A DNA stretch of 44,023 bases from Terriglobia bacterium (GCA_028716525.1 JAQUPQ010000033.1:1-44023), one strand, 5' to 3'; positions 1-9,084 are shown, numbered from the stretch's first letter. Notes: generated by a model from the letters alone, not told the origin. Translations and numbers: made by a program.

Positions 1-470
1 TCGGACGCAATTTTGCTGGCCGCATAGGGCGATTGTCCCTGCAGAGGATGTTTTTCATCAATGGGAACATACAACGCGGTCCCGTAAACTTCGCTGGTGG
101 AAGTAATGACCACTTTGGATGTTTTTTCCTCCCGGGCTGCCGTCAGAATGTTCAAAGTTCCCACAGCGTTGGTTGTAAACACTTCGCGGGGATGATAGTA
201 GGAGTAGGGAATGGAAATGAGTGCGCCCAGGTGAAACACGTACGCATGTCCCGCCACGGCTTTCCGGACGCTTTCGTATTCGTCCAGATCGCCATGCACA
301 ATGCTTAATCGCTCCGGATTCTGGCGGCACAAGAATCCCTGGCTGGCCTGCGAGTTGTAGCGCACGAAGGCGGTCACTTGGGCGCCCAATTCCAGCAAAC
401 GCTCCGTCAGATGGCTTCCGATGAATCCACCGGCGCCCGTCACCAAGACTTTCACCCCACTCCAGTTCAT
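1..470 (-). CDS. LegB-like NAD-dependent sugar-nucleotide 4,6-dehydratase (SDR), 3' part outside window
   Basis: The first 156 residues are present; the rest lies beyond the left edge. The N-terminus has a Rossmann dinucleotide motif (GAGGFIGSH, about residues 12-20), then an HGDL acidic loop, FHLGA, and an STSEVYG segment followed by YAASK, which supplies the Tyr and Lys of the extended-SDR active site. The stretches around 'IPYSYHP' and 'VPIDEKHPLQGQSPYAASK' resemble the dehydratases that start legionaminic-acid-type sugar synthesis (LegB) more than plain RmlB or GalE. It is the last visible gene of the glycan operon, 22 nt after the ATP-grasp gene, so it probably makes an activated sugar for that glycan. 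The substrate cannot be fixed from a partial sequence; a generic UDP-sugar epimerase is the alternative. Confidence 0.82.
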   Translation of the reverse strand, partial: MNWSGVKVLVTGAGGFIGSHLTERLLELGAQVTAFVRYNSQASQGFLCRQNPERLSIVHGDLDEYESVRKAVAGHAYVFHLGALISIPYSYYHPREVFTTNAVGTLNILTAAREEKTSKVVITSTSEVYGTALYVPIDEKHPLQGQSPYAASKIAS

Positions 471-492
471 AGTCCCTGCCTCTGTGCGATTC

Positions 493-1512
493 TCAAGCGC
501 GATCAGGTTCGAAGGCCTTCCATCGGCTCCCATGTTTTTCCAGAAAAATGTCGGCCCAAAAGCGGGTCAACATAACGTTCGGCCGAAATCGAAGTTCCGA
601 TGGGACAAAACGTTCCCCTCTCAAGAAGTTCTTGACGGCCAGATACGGAAAGTTCACGCCGGCGGCCACCGAGAGAATCGTGGTTCCTGCGAAACGCGGA
701 TTCACCTCGATCAAGGTGGGTCCGCCCCGATCCAGTTTGATTTGGACGTTGGCAACTCCCTCCAATCCCAAAGCCTCGCAGATGTTTATCGCAAATTTTG
801 AAACTTTGGGAAGTCGGACCGTCTTACCGATGACGGAAATCCCCGATTCGGTACGCAGGCGTTCACGTGGAACCGCCAGCACGGGGATCCCATCTTGCAT
901 CAACACATCGGTAGAGTACTCCATGCCGCCGATATATTCTTGCATAATTGTACTGTGAACGGGGTTCAGCGTCTTGAGAACCTTCATATCTCGAACCACA
1001 TGAAAGCCCGCGGAGCCGCGCCCCCAGCGCGGCTTCAGGGAGATCGGGAATCCCATTCGCCTCGCAAACGCGCCCACGGAATCCTTTCCCTGAACCAGAC
1101 CGGTGCGGGGGCATCGTATTCCTTCAGCCTGACAAAATTGGTAGGTCTTCCATTTATCCACGGTAACGGCAATCGCCGCAGGATTGGAAACCATCACCCG
1201 GATTCCCTGTTCTTCAAACTCATGGCGGCGCTCCGCCAGGGGCAGAAGTTCTTCCGAAACCGTGGGAATAACCAAATCAATCTTTTCGCGCCGGCTGATC
1301 CGCAATATCCGGTTGACATATTCCTGCGGGTCCTTTCCGACGGGCGGTATCACAAAAAAACGGTCCACCACATAATTTCCTGCAGCCCAGGGCTGCACTT
1401 CGACGATCGAACACTGAAACGCCTCTCCCGAGTATCGCAAGCCTTTGAGAATTCCAAAGGTGGCGGGTCCCGCTCCACTAATTAATATGCGCGTGCGCAT
1501 CTTCATAATCAT
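493..1512 (-). CDS. ATP-grasp family ligase (carbamoyl-phosphate-synthase-like)
   Basis: A 339-residue soluble protein. An N-terminal pre-ATP-grasp Rossmann-like fold (ISGAGPATFGILKGL) is followed by the ATP-grasp core. Visible motifs are LKPRWGRGSAGFH (nucleotide-binding Lys and Gly-rich loop), MQEYIGGMEYSTDV, and the metal-binding LIEVNPRFAG near the C-terminus. The family joins a carboxylate to an amine or other nucleophile through an acyl-phosphate. Inside a glycan operon, next to a deacetylase that can free amino groups, attachment of an amino acid or carboxylate to a sugar is plausible, but this is inference. The gene lies 12 nt after the deacetylase gene. Start choice is uncertain: in-frame ATGs at 1512, 1503 and 1497 are all possible. 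Confidence 0.85.
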   Translation of the reverse strand: MIMKMRTRILISGAGPATFGILKGLRYSGEAFQCSIVEVQPWAAGNYVVDRFFVIPPVGKDPQEYVNRILRISRREKIDLVIPTVSEELLPLAERRHEFEEQGIRVMVSNPAAIAVTVDKWKTYQFCQAEGIRCPRTGLVQGKDSVGAFARRMGFPISLKPRWGRGSAGFHVVRDMKVLKTLNPVHSTIMQEYIGGMEYSTDVLMQDGIPVLAVPRERLRTESGISVIGKTVRLPKVSKFAINICEALGLEGVANVQIKLDRGGPTLIEVNPRFAGTTILSVAAGVNFPYLAVKNFLRGERFVPSELRFRPNVMLTRFWADIFLEKHGSRWKAFEPDRA

Positions 1513-1524
1513 TCACCCGGAAAA

Positions 1525-2313
1525 TCACTTTCTCCCGAGAACTTCTCGAAGGGTGACCACTTCCATGCCCTGTCGAAGGCATTCGTCCAACACAATTTTG
1601 AAATTCTCTTTGACCAGTTTGGGATCAAAATGATCCTCCGCGTTCACCTGGAACGGCAGCGTGATAAATTCCCAGGGATGGATATAAAAACTCACGGCTG
1701 CCCGTTCCTGCAAAAGGGCTCGGGCGATCGCCTGAATTTCGTCCGGCCTTTTTTGTCGCAACATCCAGCCCCCAAAGCGGACATGCATGTGCCGCTCCGG
1801 ATCCAAATAACGTGTGTTTGAAAACAGATGAATGCCTGCCGACCGGGCGGTTCTCTCGTAGCTTTGGCAGCCGTTGGCAAATTCCAACAGAGAGATATCA
1901 TACAAAAAACCCAGCTCCTTGAGACGCGGCAGAAGGCTCCCATTTAAACGAAAATATGGGAACCTGAATCCCACGACGGGATGGCCGGTTTGCGATTGCA
2001 GCACCTCGGTCGCCTGTTTTACATCCTCGGCCAATTCCTGCTCCGGGACCTTGGAGCAGTCCCGGTGATAATAGGTATGGCACGCCACTTCATGTCCCCG
2101 CCGGTCAATTTCAGAGACTAAGGAAGGAAATAGCTCGGCTGTCTCTCCCAGCGTGAAGAAGGTCGCCCGAAAGTGATATGAATCCAAGAGGTCGAACAAG
2201 ATCGGCAAACCCTCCTCAATACCTTTGTAGGTGAAGGGTCTCTGTACTTCCTCAGGCAAAGGAGGGCGGTCCGGCTCAATATCGACTGTTAAGTTAAATT
2301 TCTTCCCGTTCAT
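1525..2313 (-). CDS. Polysaccharide deacetylase (NodB/CE4) family protein
   Basis: A 262-residue protein with the NodB homology fold. The first motif is the variant LTVDIEPDR (Asp about residue 11). The metal-binding His pair is in HEVACHTYYH (H79 and H83), followed by FRFPYFR and a C-terminal SFYIHPWEF segment. Such enzymes remove N- or O-acetyl groups from GlcNAc-type sugars using one divalent metal. The sequence resembles the group often seen in exopolysaccharide loci (DUF3473-like C-terminus), but an N-terminal signal peptide is absent, so action on a cytoplasmic or lipid-linked intermediate is likely. I chose the ATG at 2313, which overlaps the PHP gene stop by 4 nt (ATGA) and has GGAAG upstream. 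An ATG at 2325 is also in frame. Confidence 0.88.
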   Translation of the reverse strand: MNGKKFNLTVDIEPDRPPLPEEVQRPFTYKGIEEGLPILFDLLDSYHFRATFFTLGETAELFPSLVSEIDRRGHEVACHTYYHRDCSKVPEQELAEDVKQATEVLQSQTGHPVVGFRFPYFRLNGSLLPRLKELGFLYDISLLEFANGCQSYERTARSAGIHLFSNTRYLDPERHMHVRFGGWMLRQKRPDEIQAIARALLQERAAVSFYIHPWEFITLPFQVNAEDHFDPKLVKENFKIVLDECLRQGMEVVTLREVLGRK

Positions 2314-3002
2314 ATCATCTTCCACTCGACGGGCGCCAGGGCGCCGTCCGAGACTCCCAGGGAGGCTAGTATCTCAAGAAGGCCATTGACCTCACCGACA
2401 TCATCCCTCTCGTGCGCATCGCTTCCCACCGAGAACAAGCAGCCTTCATCAAGGCAAATCTTCAAGAATTCCCGTGTCGGGACTGCGTACTTGCGGTTGA
2501 CCTCGATGGCCACCGCATGCCTGGCAGCCGCCCGCGCAATACTACGTTGTTGCGTTTCACTGATCGTCCAGCCCTCCAATTCCTTGGGAACGTGCAGAGG
2601 ATGCCCAAGAATATCCACCCAGGGATTTTCACAAGCGCCGATCAGAGCCCGGCAGTAGGCCTCACCCGCATCCCGACCTTCCGGGCGCTCCGGAAGCCGA
2701 TGCACCGAGGCCACGATCAAATCAAAACGTTGTGCTGCATCCTTCCCGAGATTGATATCTCCCCTCTCATTCAATATTCGGACTTCCGCGCCGCACCACA
2801 CCTTGACCCTAGACTCGGCGGCGGCTCGCCGCACCTCAGAACAATACTTTTCCACAAAATCGGAATCGGAGCGCACATGTTCAGTCAAAGCCAACGAGTG
2901 AAGCTGCTTTTCATTGGCCCGTTGAATACACTCCGCGACGCTGGCGTGGCCATCCGTGTAGTTGGCGTGAAGGTGCCAATCGAAAAGAGGCAAAGTGTTC
3001 AT
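2310..3002 (-). CDS. PHP-domain metallo-phosphoesterase
   Basis: A 230-residue single-domain PHP protein. The expected trinuclear-metal ligands are visible in order: H10 and H12 (DWHLH), D17, H42 (LTEH), E73 (GAEV), H101 (SVH), H134 (LGHPLH), and D195 with H197 (GSDAH). The PHP family includes histidinol phosphatase and protein-tyrosine or sugar phosphatases. The full ligand set argues for an active phosphoesterase. Its place inside a glycan operon, translationally coupled on both sides (4-nt overlaps with the upstream GT4 and downstream deacetylase), suggests it dephosphorylates a glycan precursor or regulates assembly rather than acting in histidine synthesis. The specific substrate is unknown. 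Confidence 0.88.
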   Translation of the reverse strand: MNTLPLFDWHLHANYTDGHASVAECIQRANEKQLHSLALTEHVRSDSDFVEKYCSEVRRAAAESRVKVWCGAEVRILNERGDINLGKDAAQRFDLIVASVHRLPERPEGRDAGEAYCRALIGACENPWVDILGHPLHVPKELEGWTISETQQRSIARAAARHAVAIEVNRKYAVPTREFLKICLDEGCLFSVGSDAHERDDVGEVNGLLEILASLGVSDGALAPVEWKMI

Positions 3003-4384
3003 CGAGTAGCGCCCTTTCGCTGCACGACTGCTCGGGTCAATTGGCCGTATATCGACTCGTGTTCCGACAAAAATTCTTCGTAGGATTGTGGCAATCGGGC
3101 GCGCTCCCGGACATGCTCGAAAAGACTCTCATCGGCATCAATCTCACGGAGCACCCGCGCGCAATCGGCGGCGTCGCCGGGTTTGAATAGGAATCCATTC
3201 TCCTGGTGCCGTACAAACTGCACCATGCCGCCCAGATTGGAACACAAGGACGGCGTATGACGCGCGAAGGCCTCAAACAGCACCAGTGGACCGGTCTCCA
3301 ATGTCAACGAGGGAATCACGAGCAGATCGATCCCGGCAAACACTTCATCCAGCTTCCCCTCGTCAAACCGTCCATGAAGATGGATGTTGGCGGCGCCGTT
3401 CATATGCCTCAACAATCGGGCGCGATAGTCTTTATCGGATTGGTCGTCGCCCCACAAGTGCAGACTGGCACGCTCCCCCAATCCCGACAGGCGAAAACCG
3501 TCGACCAATGTTTCAATTCCCTTGTAACGGACCATGGCCCCAATAAACCCGACCCGTAGTTGTCCTTGGCGGGGCGATTTTTGAAAAGCGGAAGGATTAA
3601 CGGCGGCCACAGTAGGAATGATCGTTCGAATTCGATTCCCATCAAATCCATGTTCCACATAGAACTGTTTTTCCAAATCATTCAGGGTCAGAAACACCTC
3701 CACGGATTTCCGCAATTCCCGAAGCAACTCTTGGCGTTCTTCCAACCCCTGCGTGCAGCCCGCAAACCGCGCCGGAACCCACTGACGCGAGACGTTTCCA
3801 CGGTCCATCAACGCCAGGATCCAAGCCAGTGGGCGGGGTGAAAGATGCCGTCCCAACGGAATCCGCTTTAAGGTCCCTCCTAATCCCACAAAGCAGGTCA
3901 GGCAATCTTCCACCTGAACCTGTTCCGCCCCCGGACAAATCTGTCCGGCCACATTGAATAGAGATCCAATGGGACACAAAAACCAATACTCCGTCAGAGT
4001 CATGGCCAAGGGAATGCCCAGGCGTCGGGGCGCCGTCAGGGCCGCCGATGTAATTCGAAAGCAATTCATCACATGGACGCAATCGGGTCTTTCCCGTTCC
4101 AGCCAGTGCTCCAAGTATTCTTCGATCTTGGGGTTCGCCGTCAACCGTTTGAAAGGTGCGTTTTGAGCGGACCATCGATAGGAAATTCGATGGACGGACA
4201 CATCATCGAAAACGTCGTCACAACCCCGGATCTCGGAATCCTCGCCCGACTCCGTGGATTCCACGCATGCCACGCGCACGGTATGGCCACGGTCCTGCAT
4301 CCCTTTCGCCAGCAGATGGGTCAAGGACTCCGTCCCACCTTTGAAATGGGGTAAATAACGGCTGCACATATAAACAATTTTCAT
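2999..4384 (-). CDS. Glycosyltransferase family 4 with four-cysteine insert
   Basis: A 461-residue GT-B enzyme. The N-terminal domain starts MKIVYMCSRYLPHFKGGTE, with the Gly-rich acceptor loop. The C-terminal half carries VGFIGAMVRYKGIETL and the E-x7-E donor-sugar motif (ETGPLVLFE). Between them is an insert with C137-x12-C150-x10-C161-x2-C164, spaced exactly as in the adjacent GT4, suggesting a structural metal site and common ancestry of the pair. It overlaps both neighbours by 4 nt. It probably adds a sugar from a nucleotide donor to a lipid-linked oligosaccharide at the inner face of the membrane. Sugar specificity cannot be read from the sequence. Confidence 0.9.
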   Translation of the reverse strand: MKIVYMCSRYLPHFKGGTESLTHLLAKGMQDRGHTVRVACVESTESGEDSEIRGCDDVFDDVSVHRISYRWSAQNAPFKRLTANPKIEEYLEHWLERERPDCVHVMNCFRITSAALTAPRRLGIPLAMTLTEYWFLCPIGSLFNVAGQICPGAEQVQVEDCLTCFVGLGGTLKRIPLGRHLSPRPLAWILALMDRGNVSRQWVPARFAGCTQGLEERQELLRELRKSVEVFLTLNDLEKQFYVEHGFDGNRIRTIIPTVAAVNPSAFQKSPRQGQLRVGFIGAMVRYKGIETLVDGFRLSGLGERASLHLWGDDQSDKDYRARLLRHMNGAANIHLHGRFDEGKLDEVFAGIDLLVIPSLTLETGPLVLFEAFARHTPSLCSNLGGMVQFVRHQENGFLFKPGDAADCARVLREIDADESLFEHVRERARLPQSYEEFLSEHESIYGQLTRAVVQRKGATR

Positions 4385-5778
4385 GCTGCACGCGCCCGGG
4401 TGGATTCGTGGTAGAGCGCTTCGAGTTCGTCTGCCATTGCGCCGATCGTTTTGACCGGCCGGATATTGGCGCGCAGTCGTCCCAATTCATCCGGATCCTC
4501 ACAGATTCTATCCAGCAAGGCCGCGAGTTCTCGATCATCACCGCGCTCGAACAAATAACCATCAATCCCGTGCCGGACCAACTCCCGAATGGGGCCGAGG
4601 TTGCTGGCCAATACCGGAGTTCGAGTGGCTTGAGCTTCCAAAATAACCAACGGTCCGGTTTCATAAAACATGGAAGGAACCACCAGCACGTCCATTTCGT
4701 TGTAGATTCGCTTTAAATCGGTCGGCCAATAGGATCCTTTCATATGAATTCGTTTATTGCCGCCGCACAAAGCTTCAAGCTCCTGGAGATAGAGGGGATG
4801 AGAAACATTATCCCCATAAATAAAAACTTCGGCCCGGTCGCGATGTTTCATGCGTTGATAGGCTTTGACGAGCACATCGACGCCTTTGTGGCTGACCACC
4901 GCGCCGGTGAATCCGATGCGGAACGGACCGGAATACGGTGTTCTCACAAAATCATGCGACCAGCTCACATCCAGGGTCTGCACAACGCAGCGTGTCCGCT
5001 CCGGCGGAAAACCTTGGTCGATATAAAACTGGCGCGACCAATGATTGTTGGTTGTGAACAAATCGATACACGGGAGAACGGAGTCGAAAAACTTGACGCG
5101 ATCTTCAAAAATCTCTGCGGCGTCGCTATAAATGGATGGCAATACGCTCCGCACGAGCGGAGTCTTCCCCAGCACCTTCAATCCCGCGGCCACTTGATCG
5201 GCATTCAAAAACCGGCGGAACACGCTGTTCTTGTATGTACGTGTCTCATCTACAAAACATCCCAGACACTTCACACCGCCGACAGCTCGTGCGCCGGCGC
5301 AAATGTCACCGTTATAGCGAAGCAGTGTGCCTAGTGGGCAGAAGAACGTGTAGTCGGCCAGGGTCAGAATGGAGGGAACCCCCAGTCGTCGAATGCCCTG
5401 AAAAATGCTGGCGGTCAGTCGTGAGAAATGGGTGATGTGGAAAAGGTCGGGCTTCTGAGCCTCATACAATTTAAAGAGATGCTCGCCCACCTGGGGAATG
5501 TCGTAGAAAGTTCTGAAATACCGGGGCATGTGATAGCGGTTAAAGCTCAGCCGCACCACCGGAATATCGTCGTAGATTGTGCGTTCCGTGCGAATGCGGT
5601 CGTCGTCGCCTGATTCGATCGATTCCGCGCAAATCACCTCCACCTCGTGCCCGCGCGCCTGCATTTCCTTGGCGATGCTGTGCGTTAAAACTTGCACTCC
5701 CCCCGCCACGGTGGGGAGGTAGCTCAGGCTGACATAAACAACCCTCAATCTCTTGCCCTTTCTAAAGGTCCGCCCCAT
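4381..5778 (-). CDS. Glycosyltransferase family 4 with four-cysteine insert (paralogue of the next gene)
   Basis: A 465-residue GT-B glycosyltransferase. The N-terminus has VVYVSLSYLPTVAGGVQ, the C-terminal domain has IGFTGAVVSHKGVDVL, and the E-x7-E motif is ETGPLVILE. The cysteine insert is C147-x12-C160-x10-C171-x2-C174, and ERT/RIR and ESIESGDDD segments parallel those of the gene at 2999-4384. The two are therefore likely an old tandem duplication that has diverged to add successive sugars. It begins 24 nt after the methyltransferase stop and overlaps the next gene by 4 nt. Acceptor and donor are unknown. Confidence 0.9.
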   Translation of the reverse strand: MGRTFRKGKRLRVVYVSLSYLPTVAGGVQVLTHSIAKEMQARGHEVEVICAESIESGDDDRIRTERTIYDDIPVVRLSFNRYHMPRYFRTFYDIPQVGEHLFKLYEAQKPDLFHITHFSRLTASIFQGIRRLGVPSILTLADYTFFCPLGTLLRYNGDICAGARAVGGVKCLGCFVDETRTYKNSVFRRFLNADQVAAGLKVLGKTPLVRSVLPSIYSDAAEIFEDRVKFFDSVLPCIDLFTTNNHWSRQFYIDQGFPPERTRCVVQTLDVSWSHDFVRTPYSGPFRIGFTGAVVSHKGVDVLVKAYQRMKHRDRAEVFIYGDNVSHPLYLQELEALCGGNKRIHMKGSYWPTDLKRIYNEMDVLVVPSMFYETGPLVILEAQATRTPVLASNLGPIRELVRHGIDGYLFERGDDRELAALLDRICEDPDELGRLRANIRPVKTIGAMADELEALYHESTRARAA

Positions 5779-5802
5779 CTCCCCTGACTATGGAACATAC
5801 TC

Positions 5803-6486
5803 TCAATGAGGCGGGGTCGTTTTCTCACTTCCGTGAGCCCGCATGTTGTGCACTCCGCTGACGAGCCATTGAGGAAGCATCTTTCGAACCATGCGCTTGA
5901 TATTGAACCAGTCGCTCGATACGTAACCCACGGATTTGTCCAAAGGTTGTTTCGAAATCAACGCAATAAAGCACTGGGATCGATCCCGTACAATGGTGTG
6001 ATACGGCGCAAAATCCTTGGGGCTCCATAAGCTCAGATGGCGCATCTGCTTGTTGCCCTGAGTTTCGTAAAAATCCTCTTCATCAACGAAGACGCTGGGA
6101 GTTGAAACAATGACCCATTTTGAAATGTCCAGGGCCTTTTGGATTAACTTCATGCCGTCTTCTTTGGTGAAATGTTCAATGATGTCGGCAAAAATCACCA
6201 GGTCAAAGGTTCCCAAAGTCCCAATCAATTGGCGCGCATCCCCAAGGACCACCTGGTTATAGGCGTAACCCCAAACGGGGTTGCGATACTTATCCCAGAC
6301 CTCGATACCGACGATCTCGGATTGCCATTCGGAGGGCGAGAAGCGATGGGGCTGCACCTCCAGGTACTCGCGGCAAAGGAATCCGTACTTGCCATGCCCT
6401 ACGCCGACGTCGAGAATGCGGCGAGGTTGCAGATCGATGATGAACGATAGCATGGGATCGATGTTATCGAATGCGCTGACTGGCAT
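5803..6486 (-). CDS. Class I SAM-dependent methyltransferase
   Basis: A 227-residue protein with SAM motif I (ILDVGVGHGKYG, about residues 24-35), an acidic ribose-binding segment (IVGIEVWDKY), motif II-like LGDAR, and DLVIFADIIEHF typical of Methyltransf_11/23 proteins. The C-terminal third is not obviously part of the core fold. A GGAGTGGCGGC ribosome-binding site precedes the ATG. Position between a flippase and two glycosyltransferases suggests methylation of a sugar, either as decoration or as a chain-length cap. The methylated atom cannot be deduced. Confidence 0.85.
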   Translation of the reverse strand: MPVSAFDNIDPMLSFIIDLQPRRILDVGVGHGKYGFLCREYLEVQPHRFSPSEWQSEIVGIEVWDKYRNPVWGYAYNQVVLGDARQLIGTLGTFDLVIFADIIEHFTKEDGMKLIQKALDISKWVIVSTPSVFVDEEDFYETQGNKQMRHLSLWSPKDFAPYHTIVRDRSQCFIALISKQPLDKSVGYVSSDWFNIKRMVRKMLPQWLVSGVHNMRAHGSEKTTPPH

Positions 6487-6566
6487 GCCGCCACTCCTTT
6501 TTCAAACACTCTGAAGACCCACGGTTCCGCCTCCGGTACCGGATGAACGTTGCATTTCAGCCTTCC

Positions 6567-7892
6567 TTACCGACGCACCAAGCCGGTAAGAAAGCTCAAG
6601 CCGTCGAGCACCAGTCGGAACTCTTCTTTTCGCGGCAACCGAAAGGCCGCATACAGCGGCACTTTGCTCAACTTGGAGGCCTGATAAACCGTGAGCACAC
6701 TGGACAGGGTATATGACACAGTGGAGGCGATGGCCGCCCCGTTCACTCCTATGCGCGGAATCAGCCACAGATCCAGACCCACCGTGGCAATCAACGAAAT
6801 CCCGGACACGGCCGTATTTATCTGAGGTTTACCAATCCCCGTCAAATAGCAGGCTTGCACATTAGTGTAACAAAATATTGTCGCGCCCGGCAGCAGTAAT
6901 AGCAGCGGGGTCACCGAGCCTTGAAATTTCGCCCCGTACACTAAGGGAATAGCCCAGGGAGCCACCACCGCCAAAGCTATCGACACGACGAGCGTCGCAA
7001 AAAAAGCCAGTGACGAAGAACGGAACACCACGTCGCCCAGGGTTGTGGCCGATCCCGAAGCCGCCACTTTAGGCATCAGAATCGTTCCGATCGGCCGTGA
7101 GATCATCCAAAGCAACTCCGCAAAGCTTCCGGAAAGCGTGTAAATCCCCACCGCACCCACTCCCAGGTAAAAATTGACGATAAAACTGTCCAAACGAAAA
7201 TTGAGGAATTGGATGACGGCTCCCAGGTGGGCCGGGACTGAGAATTTCAAAATCGTTTTGATTTCCTTCCAGGTGAAAAAAGGGGTCATCAAGGCGGAGA
7301 AGAAATTTCGCCGGAACAGCAACATCACAAAGATGGAAACCACATTCCCCATCAGATAGAGAAAAACCACCCAATTGACCGTCAACGAACTGCGAAAATA
7401 TTGAATCCCGATCGTTGTGACCACGGCAAACTGTGCCACAATGGGCACCAGGTTGTAGACGAGCATTCGTCCTTCACCCAACAAAAGGACATTGAAATAC
7501 AGCTGAAAGAAGGCAGCGGGCAGGAATATCAGAACGGTCATCACGCTGGGGGTCATTGCAAATTTACCAAGCAAGACTTCCGCCATGCCCACATGTTCCA
7601 TCAATAAAAACAATAACAGACCAGCCACGCCGAGGATCCACGATGCCCAGAAGGAATTTTTCAGCATCTGGTCGCTGGAGAACTTTCCGCTGCTGACGAA
7701 ATAAGACACGGCGGACGAAAAGCCCAAATCCATCATAAAAACCAGAAAAGTCCCCACCAGCAACGCCAGATTGTATTCTCCTCGTCCGACCGGCCCGAGG
7801 GCTCGAGCAATGAAAACCCCGGCCGCCATTCCGATGAAAAGGCGGACGACATTGGAGACGAAGGTGATGACGGTGCTTTGGAATAATCTCAT
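6567..7892 (-). CDS. Wzx-like oligosaccharide flippase (polysaccharide biosynthesis protein, MOP superfamily)
   Basis: A 441-residue very hydrophobic protein with about 12-14 predicted membrane helices. It begins FQSTVITFVSNVVRLFIGMAAGVFIARALGPVGRGEYNLAL, a start typical of the MATE/MVF/PST superfamily (quoted here as a long N-terminal helix pair only to identify the fold; key residues are the ARALGP turn and GRGEYN). Members move undecaprenyl-linked oligosaccharides across the inner membrane for Wzy-type polymerisation. It is the only flippase in the cluster. No Wzy polymerase is visible in the window, so either it lies to the left or the product is a single oligosaccharide unit. Confidence 0.88.
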   Translation of the reverse strand: MRLFQSTVITFVSNVVRLFIGMAAGVFIARALGPVGRGEYNLALLVGTFLVFMMDLGFSSAVSYFVSSGKFSSDQMLKNSFWASWILGVAGLLLFLLMEHVGMAEVLLGKFAMTPSVMTVLIFLPAAFFQLYFNVLLLGEGRMLVYNLVPIVAQFAVVTTIGIQYFRSSLTVNWVVFLYLMGNVVSIFVMLLFRRNFFSALMTPFFTWKEIKTILKFSVPAHLGAVIQFLNFRLDSFIVNFYLGVGAVGIYTLSGSFAELLWMISRPIGTILMPKVAASGSATTLGDVVFRSSSLAFFATLVVSIALAVVAPWAIPLVYGAKFQGSVTPLLLLLPGATIFCYTNVQACYLTGIGKPQINTAVSGISLIATVGLDLWLIPRIGVNGAAIASTVSYTLSSVLTVYQASKLSKVPLYAAFRLPRKEEFRLVLDGLSFLTGLVRR

Positions 7893-7950
7893 GATTCGTT
7901 GGGATTCCGGGATCGAGGCGATTGTCCCGCGATCCGGAAAACCCCGTCAC

Positions 7951-9084
7951 TCAATCCAGCAGACGCAGAATTAGATCTTCCACACGACGGACATGTTCCT
8001 GGACGCCGTAACGTCGGAGCAAGGGCGCGCGGGCCGAAATCAAGCCACTGAATCCTTCACGATCGATCCTTTCAATCGTCTCAGGCAATTCATTCCAGGA
8101 ATTTTGAATCACGTGCAAACCGGGCATGTTCTCCCGCTCCATTTGCCCGGCCACGCCCACGCGTCGAGTCACGACGGGAACGCTGGCAGAAAGAGCTTCC
8201 AGGAGCGTCAAACCAAATGTTTCATACGGCGAAGTGTTTACGAAAACATCACAGGACTCAAACCAAGGCAATAAGTCCAATTGCGGACCCGCGAACCGGA
8301 GGCGTCCCGCCACGCCAAGTTTTTGAGCCTCTCTCTGCAAACGTTCCAGATAACGCTCGTTTCGAGGGACTCCATTCGTACCCCCTACAAAAGTGACCCG
8401 CGCGCCCGGACAACGCTTCTTCACCTCCGGCAACTGGGCGATCAGTTCATGTTGCCCCTTTCCCTCCATCAAGTGGGAGACACAGAGAAGGCGAAGTTCA
8501 TCGCCACATGAGGCCGGACTGCGCGCCGGCGCAATGGCCGAGTGAAATCGTTCGAGATCAAGGCCGTTCTCCACACACGCAACTTTTTCCGAAAATTCCC
8601 GAAATTCGTGGGAGATCTCCTCAGAAACCACGAGGATAAGCTGGGCGGACCGGCCTGCCTGCCGGACCCACCGTCGGTACAGAAAACCAGGAAACGAAGC
8701 CGGACCTTCATGCACATGAATCACACAAGGCCGTTGGATTTGGCGCGCGGCCTCATAGGCCCAGGAAGCAAACAAGGTGTTTCCATACAACACATCTGCC
8801 TCCACACGCCGCCCCAGTTCGGCCAAATGCTGCGTCTCTCGGCGATGATGAACGATGTGCCCCAGGAGGCGTCCCGGACGCCGGCCTAAATTCGTCATTT
8901 TCACATATTCAATGGCGACATCGGAGCGCGTAATCAACCTCTCCAGAGCACTGGCTTCGGGAACAGCCACAAAGACGCGGAAAGCATCTCCATCCAGACC
9001 GTTGATCATATCGGCCAGCCCGCGCGACACGCCGTTGAGGTATACCGTGGGATGAATAAACAGTATTTTGATTGGTGGTTTCAA
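7951..9084 (-). CDS. Glycosyltransferase family 4
   Basis: A 377-residue GT-B enzyme. The N-terminal domain has ILFIHPTVYLNGVSRGLADM and an HVHEGP segment. The C-terminal domain has LLCVSHLMEGKGQHELI, FAGPQLDLLPWFESCDVFV and the E-x7-E motif in YETFGLTLLEAL, which is the usual nucleotide-sugar-binding signature. Unlike the two GT4s downstream it lacks the four-cysteine insert. It starts 40 nt after the GT2 gene and precedes the flippase by 58 nt, so it probably acts early in building the lipid-linked oligosaccharide. Confidence 0.9.
   Translation of the reverse strand: MKPPIKILFIHPTVYLNGVSRGLADMINGLDGDAFRVFVAVPEASALERLITRSDVAIEYVKMTNLGRRPGRLLGHIVHHRRETQHLAELGRRVEADVLYGNTLFASWAYEAARQIQRPCVIHVHEGPASFPGFLYRRWVRQAGRSAQLILVVSEEISHEFREFSEKVACVENGLDLERFHSAIAPARSPASCGDELRLLCVSHLMEGKGQHELIAQLPEVKKRCPGARVTFVGGTNGVPRNERYLERLQREAQKLGVAGRLRFAGPQLDLLPWFESCDVFVNTSPYETFGLTLLEALSASVPVVTRRVGVAGQMERENMPGLHVIQNSWNELPETIERIDREGFSGLISARAPLLRRYGVQEHVRRVEDLILRLLD

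Noticed and set aside
6532-6543. Perfect 12-bp palindrome TCCGGTACCGGA between flippase and methyltransferase genes
   Set aside because: About ten 12-bp palindromes are expected by chance in 44 kb, and there is no nearby promoter or second copy.
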